Below, piece by piece: positions 19,761 to 30,161 of a DNA stretch of 64,000 nt. Location: assembly GCA_015847255.1 (NCBI GenBank), contig JADLZK010009224.1, positions 682,001 through 746,000 of the forward strand, written 5' to 3'. Position 1 is the first letter of the stretch. Every line of letters starts with the position of its first letter. Under the pieces are notes generated by a model that saw only the letters and a list, made by a program, of their open reading frames with translations, did not search any database and was not told the origin of the DNA. A program made the position numbers and the translations under genes. Origin of the DNA: Hyparrhenia diplandra. Its lineage: Eukaryota; Streptophyta; Magnoliopsida; Poales; Poaceae.

Positions 19761-20949
19761 TGGTTTTTCACACCTTTAGCCCAAACTGCAAGTATGCTTG
19801 AGGCTCTTGTCAACAATGACATCCACACGTATATATAAGGGAGGACCGATGGCAAATCGACACATTTTGAAGGCGGGAACATGAGCAAGAAAATTTGGCG
19901 CGTGAATTTGAACATGAATTTTGCAGCAGGTGTTGATTTGCCGTGTGCATATCAGTGCGCAGAACCTGATAGCAGAAGGAGCGCCGGGCGTGCAAGCGAC
20001 CAGTCATGGCTCGTTCCTGGACATGTGCAGGACTGCTGGCTATAGGAACGCAGGGCATTTAAATTGAATCATCTAGGAGTACTTAAAACTGGCATAGATT
20101 TTTGCTTCGATTATTATTTTATATTATTTTTATAATGCACGTGAGTTTATTTGGCCTAAGAGAGAGAGACAATAATGAAAAGAAGCAGAACCGCATTAAT
20201 TTAAAACTCTATATACAAAAGCCGGTGGATATTCCATTTGCCCCGTCGATCAAAATCAATTCTGAGGTGAGTGGTGAGACGGTCATGGTCGAAGTAAAAA
20301 ATTCCACCGATCCTCGGATCTTTATAAATCTCATCAAAATCTTTCATCTGCTCTCTCCGTTCCACAAAACAAGCACCGTAGGTTCCGTTTCACGTTTATG
20401 ACTTCACTGCTGCATAGTAGTACGAGTAGCATGTACGCCCTGTGCTGCTCGTGTCCGTAGCGACAACTGAACGGTCAAAAAACAATGTCCCCGGCAGCCA
20501 GCCGCAGCACTGCATCGCGTAAGATGCCATGAGCTGTCGAGTCCTCCTGCAGCCACTGCAGAATTGCAGCAGCGCACTAGCATGCTCGTTTGGGCTCTAA
20601 ACCATCAGTACCTTTATTAGCTCATAATAAGCTAATGTAAATATTGATGAATCATGGTGTAGTTAAAAAGAGAAACGCGTCGTAAAACCAGTTTCATTCA
20701 GGTATTGCCGTATAACTAAGTGCGCTGGTTACAAAGTGGGTGACAAAGCGTGGAGAGACAGGCAGTCGGCCGATGCCTGGCAACGGCGACGAGGGGCATG
20801 ATAGTGTTCACTGCGCCGCACTGTGTTCAGCTATACTCCGTACGAGCGTACACAGTGCAGTGAAGGCAAGTGTTGTCACTTCGCTGTGTTGTCACCGTAC
20901 GTACTCTCCACGCTTTTCATCATGCTTTTCATCATTACGCTGGTTTTGG
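19761..20949. other. No confident gene
   Basis: Open frames here (such as the minus-strand frame around 19810-20058) lack recognisable domains. A TATA-like CGTATATATAAGGG sits near 19829, but nothing convincing follows it. The sequence is of mixed GC content and ends at the insertion site of a solo LTR. Confidence 0.4.
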
Positions 20950-23640
20950 GTACATGTAACACCTGAGAATTTCCGGCATAAAAAATGGATCTTTGTTGAT
21001 GGGTTAAGTAATTTATTTAATGTAGATCGATCGGAGGAGAGGCCGTAAATTTGAATTTTTGATTTTTATCACTTAGATGGATAAAATGAGACTAGCGGTT
21101 GTTAGAGCTTTATAATATATTGTTTTTGGTTTGACTACACATTAGTTATTTAAAATTGGATCACATATAGGATGTGGGTGCATGTTTTCAGAAAGGGAAA
21201 AATCCTACCGTACAACAAGTGCTTTTAATCTGCTACAATAATAGCCGCCCACGTGTCCATCTATTTTTGGCTTTGTTTGCCGTGTTCAATTTTCCCATGC
21301 ACATGCAAGACCAATTACCTATTAGTGGCCATGACCCATTCAAGTTTTCATTCTTTCTCTCCATCGTGATGCCCTTATTGGCCACATATTTCCCTCTCTC
21401 GTCGCCAGCTCCAGTGCACGCACGGAAAAAAATAGCAGAAGGGAGAAGGGAGGAGAAGAAGAGAGGATTTAAGGTTTTGCCGTCGTCGTCGTCGTCGATA
21501 TCGTCCTTGTTTCCGTTCTTCCCAATCTGGTTAGAGGACCTTCTCTTATCTCTGTCTTGTTCTCAATCCTTTGATCCCCTCGTTGTCCATGATGGCCATA
21601 TCAAATTCATCGTAGATCGAAATGGCAAGAGAGTCATAGCGGTGGGGATCGCCGTAAGGTGGAGAAGAGGAAAGAAGGAGGTGAATCGTAGGGGATTGTC
21701 AAGGCAATTGTTGTGGTTCAGCCGGGTGAGATGTCATACCTTAATCCAATAATTTTGGTTAACATTTGCAGGTTAAATCGCTAGTCTAGAGGGCGTATGT
21801 TGGGAGTAAATCACGAGATCAATTCCGCCCATGTTCTGGAATTTTTGTCAGACTGAGCAGTCCTTGTTCAACGTTATGTTTGGGCATTTTAGAGGCTGTA
21901 ATAAATTATGGTCTAGTTGACGCAATTGTAGAGGACTTGAATATCTTTATTTTGAATCCAAGATCAGCCTTTTAGTCCTTGTATTCTAGGAGATATAGTC
22001 ATTCTATTATGGCTGTTTTGCAGTGACGAAAATTCTGACAGTTTAGGAACTTGTCTGTTTCTGACCATTTTATTGGACAATTTAGAATATATGTTCTGAA
22101 TAAGGGTTGTAGTGATCTTCTAGATCTTTTCAGATTGGTAAATATTACATTTTTTTCGATGAGTATAACTGATGGTTTGTATTTTGGAAGTGTGCTGTCC
22201 TGTTTGAGTCATCGGAAAAGTTCACTTAGATTCAGAGGTCGTTTACGCCATTTTAGATGTCTCAAATGCTAGATTGTTCTATATACAAGTTTTAGATAAT
22301 AATTATGGTTTACACCTTAAGTAGAAGTTTTTCATAATTTTTGTACGAGTAATTTATCCTTAGTGAAAATATGGAACAGGGTTGCTGCTGTTGGTTGATC
22401 GTTTGACCGCTGTTTTGGGGAAATGGTAGTGCAGGCCGTAGAAGCGATCTAAGTGTCATTTGTGAATGTCTGTTTGAGTTTATTTTCTGAGGTGATGATA
22501 TGTTAACAGGTGGTGCACCTTTGGATCGTCCTTAGCTCATGTTTGCATCGTCGTCTAAGGCAAGTAAACGTAGCGGTGGATTGCTACAGCTTGACATGTT
22601 ATTTAATCTACCTACACTATGCCATAACATTAACTAAAGCAACATAATATCTATAATTGTGAATTCACTTGTCTCCCTATTATTTGTGATAATCATTTGT
22701 TGAATATTTTATCATTCTTCTATCGACATGAGGTAAGTGCTATATTCTATAACGGTAGATGTACGTGACATATGCGGTTGCATCGTATATCATTGCATAA
22801 CAATGCATTGCACTGCATTCGTGGATGTCGCCGCTTGCTGGCCGCGACCGTACCGGTACAGCATCGTACGTTACCCGAGGAGGGGTACGATGCAGCTTCA
22901 TACCTTGTTGGGTATGGAGGCAGTGAACATGCATATGCATTGCATCTGCACTCTGAGGCTTATTTGCATTGAGGTTGTGGATACAAGGAGTTTATTTCCC
23001 ATTTGAAGAGGTGGTTTATTTTATTAAATATCACGGATGGTGTTTACTTATTTAAGTTGATTAATTTGTCTATGAATTATTAATTTCTTATATTGTTGTA
23101 TCTTCAACTTTTAAATCGATGCTTAATGAACTTGTAGTTTGAATGACATGATCAGGCAGTTTGTTTTGCTGAGATTTATTCTCACCCCTTTATATCTTTC
23201 CAGGTGTTTGATTGGATGCTTGCTTGGAGGGATGGGAATTAGCAGCACTTCTTCACTTTACTTTCACTTTTAGATATAATAATGTCACCTCTGGCTTGTT
23301 GTCATGAACTTAGTTGTGTTCACGGTGATACTTCATGGTTCAATAAACATTTAAGTTGGAACTTTATTTAATTTCATAGTTTTATTCCCATGGCACTTTC
23401 GCGCTTTTACTTTGATGTTGGGTTTTTGTTGTCGATTTTTTATACTCTAGCATAAGAGAAGGGTAGTTTAGTGACATCTTAGGCTTTTGTGGCGCCTGGG
23501 GTGTTACAGTACAATGCATGCATGCATGCATCAGTAGGTGCTGCTACTCTCCACGCTTTTCATCATTACGCTGGTTTTGGGTACAATGCATGCATGAATC
23601 AGTAGGTGCTACTACTCTGATATAAGCATCGCCTGCGGGG
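20907..23640. repeat. Two copies of a ~65-bp unit, the first split by an LTR
   Basis: CTCTCCACGCTTTTCATCAT, then TACGCTGGTTTTGGGTACA occurs at about 20905-20954 (interrupted by the LTR) and again whole at 23549-23583. Each is followed by AATGCATGCATG and CAGTAGGTGCT. Removing the LTR restores a simple tandem duplication. Confidence 0.75.
20955..23508. mobile_element. Solo LTR, family 2 (2554 bp, GTACA duplication)
   Basis: The left end TGTAACACCTGAG and right end GGGGTGTTACA form an inverted terminal match with TG...CA borders. GTACA flanks both sides (20950-20954 and 23509-23513). The interior has transcript-leader-like sequence (the purine-rich GAAGGGAGAAGGGAGGAGAAG region near 21440 and CGTCGTCGTCGTCG) but no gag or pol. 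The length and termini fit the long LTRs of some grass Ty3/gypsy families; the family assignment is inference. Frames inside it, such as 21174-21752, are probably fortuitous. Confidence 0.85.
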
Positions 23641-24068
23641 CATAAAGCAAAATACTATTTTAAGAACCGTGAAGCGTTGTTTTCATCATTACTCTGTACA
23701 TAGCATATAAGCAGCCTCATTGTGTTGTCATGTAAGTGCAGCCAAATGTCGCAGGCTCCTGACACTGTTGCTAGGACCATGCATGCATCCCTGACTTAGC
23801 TAGCCATCATGTGCTACTCAATGTCAGCATCGCCGGAACAGCATCAAGCAAAAGCAAAGCTCTCAGGCAACTCGGCTGGAGCGCCGCAACCATGCATGCA
23901 TGCACTCGCCGCATCTCATGGCACCCCTTAATAATACAGACCAGCCCTCACGGGCACACCTATATCCGCCACGCTATCGGACTTGACGAGGCATCCGCGT
24001 GTCCGCATGTGAACACGCGTGCCTGTCTGGGCCGTAGCAACGCTGACAGAAAAGAAAAACTATTACTA
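23641..24068. other. Spacer, no gene
   Basis: It contains CATGCATGCATCC-rich stretches. The segment around 23760 (GACCATGCATGCATCCCTGA) has relatives near 24708 and 24826, suggesting local duplication. Nothing coding is recognised. Confidence 0.4.
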
Positions 24069-24297
24069 CGTCCCATTGAGTTTATCATTCTGGATTCCGT
24101 GCCATCTTATTTGATGCTTCCTCTTATTCAAATTTTTGCACAAATATAATTTATTTTGTTACGACTTATTTTTATCATTGAAGATACTTGAATATTGATT
24201 AATTTATTTTATGATTCGCATAAATATTTTGAATAAGACGGATGGTCAAAATGAAGTTCAAAATTCAAAAGCGTCGAACTCCATGGGAGAGAGGGAG
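24069..24297. mobile_element. Stowaway-like MITE (229 bp)
   Basis: TA precedes CGTCCCATTGAGTTTATC (24067-24068), and TA follows the right end GGGAGAGAGGGAG (24298-24299). The interior is AT-rich and non-coding. The right end matches the reverse complement of a Stowaway CTCCCTC terminus; the left terminus has lost its first bases. Confidence 0.6.
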
Positions 24298-24346
24298 TAT
24301 GTCACCACTGTAGGGGCCTGTGGCTATAGCCATGTTATCTTGTCTA

Positions 24347-24567
24347 CTTCCTTCGTCTCAAAATGTATGTCGCCTTTGGTTTTCGTGCCATAACTTTATC
24401 TTAGTTGGAATAAAATTCGAGCAACATCTGTATTTTCAAATAAATTTATTAAAAAACTAGATTTAAAAAATCTTTCCAATAATAATTATGTATGATAAAC
24501 ATTAATATTTTTAAATATATAATTTATTAAAGTTTTTTTTGAAGCGTAAGCGACATAGACGGGGGAG
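24347..24567. mobile_element. Stowaway-like MITE (221 bp, TA duplication)
   Basis: The left end CTTCCTTCGTCTCAAAATG pairs with the right end ATAGACGGGGGAG. TA lies at 24345-24346 and 24568-24569. GTATGTCGC (left) and its inverse GCGACAT (right) extend the terminal inverted repeat. Confidence 0.75.
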
Positions 24568-24968
24568 TAGCTCTCTCTTTCGAGTCCGGCCCACCGGTAC
24601 GCCACGCCTCCTCCTCCCGGCCGTTCGGCCGAAGCAGACCCCTGTGTTGTCTCACCGTGTTGTCACCTGTTTTTAAAAATGTCCTAGAGGCTCTCCCGGC
24701 ACTAGCTAGGATCATGCATGCATCCCTAGCTTTACTAGCCACTTAAATAGCCTTATTGTGTTGTCACGTAGTACTAATTAAGTGCATGCTTGTCCCAGGC
24801 TCCCGGCACATCGACAGGATAGGATCATGCATGCATCCCTACCACTCCTACAGTCCTACTCTGCCTTGCTCGGCTGGAGCGTCGCACATCAAAGCCGTCT
24901 GCTATGCATGCCAGCGTCGACTGTCGTCGCTAGCAGTGGTCAAAAGGAAATGTGAACCTGGCGCTATG

Positions 24969-25058
24969 GCTGTGCGTGCACTACAAGGGCCATCGGTGCT
25001 CGGTGGCCTGCCACTACAGCTGTGCCTGCACTGCAGGGGCCATCGGTGCTCGGTGGCA
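24969..25058. repeat. 50-bp tandem repeat, about 1.8 copies
   Basis: TGTGCxTGCACTxCAxGGGC followed by CATCGGTGCTCGGTGGC occurs at 24971 and 25021. TGCTATGCATGC also recurs at 24900 and 25069. Confidence 0.7.
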
Positions 25059-25285
25059 GCGCCGTCTGCTATGCATGCTAGCCGCTCATCGATGGTGATT
25101 CAGAGCACACCAACGTCGCACAGCTGACGGTCACCCCACCCCAGACGCCCACCACCACACAGGCACAACAGGAAACCGCGCAGGGGCATTCCTATCTCCC
25201 TTTACCCTCATGGTGCGCTGTTCATTGACCCCTTCGGCGGCTGCTCATTGGCATGAACTGCAAGGCTGGTTGAGCTACATCAACC

Positions 25286-25298
25286 TCTATTTATACAC
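25286..25298 (+). promoter_or_regulatory. TATA box upstream of the tentative Ulp1-gene first exon
   Basis: TCTATTTATACAC sits about 165 bases before the ATG at 25462 and is followed by a C-rich leader. It is plausible but unproven. Confidence 0.35.
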
Positions 25299-25461
25299 AA
25301 AGCTCTGCTTTCCTTAAGCTGCTGCCACCACCGTCGCCCCTCCCCTCGGTTCTATGGCTTCCACCGCTACCTAAGCCACATCATCTCCTCTCGGTCGGTG
25401 GCAAAGAGCTGGACGCCGCGGGACTGCTGCCACATCCGGAATTGCATTGCACCACCGCTCC

Positions 25462-28400
25462 ATGGACGATGAGGAGACCCAGCGACAACATTTGAATGTC
25501 GGGTCGCCCGCCGGCGCCGACAGCGGTGGCCATGTGCTCGCGGATTTGTGCTTCCAGGAGGTCACCGTTAGGTGCAGCGGCGAACGTGATGGCGTGGAAG
25601 CCGCGCAGCCGCTGGTGCTTGGTCTGGACGAAGATTTTCCCTCCTCGGGCAGCAAGGTTTGCCCTTCTCAACCTGCAATTACAATTTAGTACAGTGAAGG
25701 TAGTCTACAAACTGTCAATTATACAACATATTTGCTCTCAAACATTCTGGTCACCATGCACTCCATATCCAAATGTCAAAGTTGTTGTGTTGGACATCCC
25801 ATTTTCGTTTGCAAAAGCAACAAACTGTGTCTTGGTTGTCGTAAAAACAATGTTTCATGCGTATGTCTGCTGATTATTACTCAGTCGTCCAGTGGTGCAA
25901 AAGTGCTGCTTTGGGCAACGAAAATTGTTACTGAAAAATGGTTTGGTTTCTCAGGTTAATTCTTACACTTATTATCACTACTAGGGTCATAGCCGTGTGT
26001 TGCAACGGGTAACCACCATAATTCAAATTTGAGTGTGTGCTATATCATTAAAGAACAACTTTCAGTTATAATAATCATCAATGAATTATCACCCACCATG
26101 AATAGTTAGAATATAAAAATTCAGGTTTTAATATAGTATATATACAACCAGTGGATTAAAGTAACACCACTGTTTTACATTAAATTGATTGTCAAATATG
26201 ACATATGTTGCTCCTTTGATCAGGATGTTAGTTGTCTACAGTTTTTGGATAAGAAATGTTGGTTTCATCAAATATTACATATACGCATGACTGTTGTATC
26301 GTGTGCTGGAAATAAGATTTCTTTTCTGTGTGCCTGTTGGCTGTATGTGCCCTTTTTTGTATTTTATTGATAAAGCTATAGCAGTTCTAATTTAGCCTGT
26401 GGTTTCTAAACCTCCTTTTATCATTGCACCTGTTGTTTCTAAGTCATAACGGAAAGATTTCTTTAAAACTAACTGGTCCATTATTGGTACATGCATATAT
26501 AGTGTGGAGTGTGCTTTGATTAATCTTCCTTTTCCCCATCTCTTAAGCTATATAACATGTCAACAATTCTAGAGCTCCGAATAAGTAAAAATTCAATAAG
26601 TTTGCTTATTGAATTAAATTCCATTTCATTATCTCCGTGACCTGTCAAGACTTATTGATCATTAATCTATTAATCTATTTCCATGCTTTATGGCTAGAAT
26701 TCTGCAAAAAGGAAGAGGAAAAGGAGCAACAATAGTAACAGTACCACCAATACTTCACCCCAAAGGTAAACCACACTTGGCTGATCTTGAAATATAAACT
26801 TCAATAGGTTTGTTATGATGTAATGACCTCACTATATTTTGGGACAAGTAGCTTTTTTGCAGCAAAAATGTGATGGTAACCAAGATATCCAAGAAGAGAT
26901 GCTTAATAATACAAAAGAAGATAATGAACATCCATTATGTGAATCTGAAAAATCAATGTCAATTGTGGCTGTCCCGGAAGGTATTTGAATTGTTTTTAAC
27001 TTTCTTACATGTGCCATTTCCTAATATTTTATATAATTTTCATGTACTACGTTTGCCATCTTCCTTACACGACCTTTTCTTTATCTTTACAGATTATGTT
27101 TGCAACCAGGCTGATCTTGACATTATTGAGTCTATTGAAAGAATACCTTATGAACCAGGAAACGAACAAGTTGTGCTCATCGATGATGCTTTCATAGACA
27201 GGATGAACATGGAGTGCCTTTTTCAGTGGAATGAATTTTTAAATGATCAGGTCACAACATTTTTAAATTACCAGTTCCTAGCATTACTTCTAACATATGA
27301 AATATTTTGTTCCCAAATATTTACAATCCCTATTATCTTACTTGTGCAGGTCATAAATGCATACATTACCTTATTAAGGGCTCAAGATCATCTGAAGTTG
27401 AGGGGCTTGTGGTAAGGTCCTCCTCGAGAATTCTCTTATCTCCAGTATCCTCAAGAGGGATGGTGATGATAAAATTAAAATGGAGGACCTATATCCCACA
27501 CATGATGAGAGTGGAATTAGAACCATTGAGCAAAGGGTATTATCGTACATGGACCATGACATGGTACAAATCAGTTTATATATTATGATTTACTGTTGTA
27601 TACAAATTAAATATATACTTGTCTAATGCAATATGTACAATACTTATTTAGGTGTTTATTCCAATAAACATTGAACACACCCACTGGTATCTTGCCGTGT
27701 TTAATGCGAAGGCGCGCACGAGATACAAGTGCTTGATTCATTGGGAAATACATTTGGTCGTCAAGACCTAACTCTTACTGTGAGTGTATTTTGTTGCTAC
27801 AAAGTGTTAATTATTTGTTTTGTGAAGCTAAAGATACTGCTCTATCTATATGTCTGCAGATCAAGGGAATGCAGAAAGAAATAGATTTTATATCGCAGCA
27901 CAAGAATCTTAATAAAGATAACAAGTGGCCAAACATCCAGGTTTCTTCTTGGCCTGTTCGAGAGATATATTTTGAGCAGAAAATGCAGACAGACGGGTTT
28001 GTGCCAAATATTGCATTGAATTGAATTTTTATGTATTTATTGTATATGTGTATGATGTTCTTTTGCTGCTGCAGTTGTTCATGCGGTCTTTTTTTATTAA
28101 AATATGTTGAGCTCTGGACTGGGGAAAGTCTGTCCAAAACCATAACTCAGGTATATCACATTGGGTTACCGTAGGTTATTAATGATATGTATTTTAAAAT
28201 GATAATGCATCATGTTCTGTAGGAAGATATGACACTATTTAGGAGAAAGTTGGCTGCTATTTTATTGTCGTCGGATTTAAACAAGAGAAAGGGAAATCTA
28301 TTACTCAAAGTTGAAGATGAAGAGATTGGAAACCTGTCTGATGTTGAAATACTACAAAGTCCTAAAAGTTCTGCAGCATGCTCACCTGATAGAGTTGTGG

Positions 28401-29810
28401 AGCCATTTTTATTATGTGGCCTTTCCACGTTTGACATGCCAATGACCAAGGAAGATATGATTGACATGTTGTGTGACTATCTCATGACAATTGATGATCC
28501 TGAGACACTAGAGTAAGTTTCTTCTTATCTTTTCTTTCAGCAGTAATATATATTATTCAAATGATCATATTCTAGGTAATAACTTATATTATTTAATAGG
28601 ACTAGTTGGGTACGGAGCTTCCAACCTTACAATATCTCCCTGACTGTCCGTCAACTCCAAGCATCACTAAGGATGAATCAACCAATGTCCACAGAATGTT
28701 TCAATATGGGTGTGCGGATTCTTGCATATAGTGAGAATAAAAGGCTGACAAGTGCTAAGGTGATGGTTTCAAAGCATTACATGGACCTGAGATTCAGTGT
28801 GAGTAAACTGTTTTATTATATAAGTATATACTCTTGTGTTCTTACATTTCTAAACATTTTTATTTTTGTAGACAACGTATGAAAATGCACAAAAGCCAGG
28901 GGCAGAGAAGCTTAATGTTCAAGAGTTGGCTAAATCATTAGAAACTTGGCCATATATGAAATATGATGCCTCACGTTGCAGATTTGTAAGGATATTTCTC
29001 TGTGATGATTATTGTGAGCCCTTTTTGAAATTCTAATTCCAATCATTGTGCAGCTTCTTATGCCATGGAAAAGAGGAGGCCTGAACCTTTTGTGATCGAC
29101 CGTGAGGAAAAAACTCTCACTGTGCTTGATCCTGCTCCTATTCCTGATTGGTGTAAAGATATACCATACAGGCGCTTTGTGCATAGAATTATCAATGTTT
29201 CCAACGGTTATCATCTTGCAATGGGACGGCAACCTTATATCTTTACTTGGAAACATATACTCCCAAGTGACGTTCCAGTTGTAGAAAATAGGTAATTTTA
29301 TTTGAACCAACTTTTATTATGCTATGCATAGAAATGGACCATTAAGTAGATCATTTTGTGACTAAATTGATCATTTATTATGCTACAGGGATTTAGATGC
29401 ATTCGTCCTTCTGCAATTCATGTTCGCATGGAACAATGGAAAACTCATGCTAATCTGCACGGTGAGCGCGATAATTTTATGTTTGTGGTCATCTATATAT
29501 AATATATCTATGCATTTCCAACTTATTATATTTGTGCTTATCATATGTATGAGTTATTTGTTTTTACCATGTATATGTATGAGCAAGTTGTTGGTATACA
29601 ATGTGCCCTGCCGTAATGTGCCTAAGCAGTTTACTAACTTCAAAAGCAGTTTACTAGCTTCCAAGATAACCTACGCTATTTTCCAAGATAACTTATTGTT
29701 TATGTTTGTCTTGTGCACAGGATGGCCAAAGACTACGAAAGAAATTTGTGATCGACGTATTGACTTATGATGGGAATTCACGGCGGTGCATGATTCCTTT
29801 GTCCGTATGA
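25462..29810 (+). pseudogene. Ulp1/C48 cysteine protease-like, multi-exon, with several indels
   Basis: C48 proteases cut SUMO-type conjugates; plant transposons often carry them. Exons I read are 27093-27250, 27351-27563, 27652-27779, 27859-27996, 28075-28150, 28223-28512, 28600-28798, 28872-28985, 29054-29291, 29389-29461 and 29721-29810. Earlier pieces at 25462-25656, 26698-26765 and 26863-26980 are tentative (their phases do not agree). Catalytic blocks of the first C48 fold are EHTHWYLAVFNAK (His), LDSLGNTFG (Asp, out of frame) and CGLFLLKYVELWTGESL (Cys). A second related fold follows: VLDPAPIPDWCKDIPYR, then LDAFVLLQFMFAWNNGKL. Breaks include an extra T after LKLRG, two extra bases after NAKAR and a missing T before FVIDRE. 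The gene ends just before a Helitron 3' end, so it may be a Helitron passenger. Confidence 0.75.
25981..26012 (-). mobile_element. Helitron 3' terminus, minus orientation
   Basis: Read on the minus strand it ends CCCGTTGCAACACACGGC, TATGAC and CCTAG, followed by T. This is the stem-loop (CCGT...ACGG) and CTAG end typical of plant Helitrons. Its body would extend rightwards; I cannot find the matching 5' end. It falls inside a putative intron of the Ulp1-like gene. Confidence 0.6.
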
Positions 29811-30132
29811 GAATATCTTAGCCGCATCACAGGCATAAAACAGTGAAAGAGATAGTCGTGGAGTACTTATCTATCATGCTTTCCTCTATCCGTACGAGAT
29901 AGTTGTGGACTTATCTATCTCTTTTTGCGACAAGGACTTATCTATCATGCACTTATTTTGACATTGTTACTGAATGTTGCTTGAAACACTATGTTGCTTT
30001 AAGACACTACTTTTATTTGTCTTTATTTCGATCCAGTACTTTATGATATTTTTACCGTGTTGAAACTTTGAGCTTCTAAGCATTTTTTTTTTTACTTTTA
30101 TCGTGTTTAATTGCATTTGAAGTTTTAAGATT

Positions 30133-30161
30133 CCCGTAGCAACGCACGGGCATTTAGCTAG
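30133..30161 (+). mobile_element. Helitron 3' terminus
   Basis: CCCGTAGCAACGCACGGG forms a short hairpin, then CATTTAGCTAG, then T. This is the CTAG-type end of a Helitron whose body lies to the left and may include the Ulp1-like gene. Its 5' end is not identified. Confidence 0.75.

Noticed and set aside
21174..21752. A 192-codon plus-strand frame as a gene
   Set aside because: It lies wholly within the family-2 solo LTR and has low-complexity Ser and Lys/Arg tracts without known motifs.
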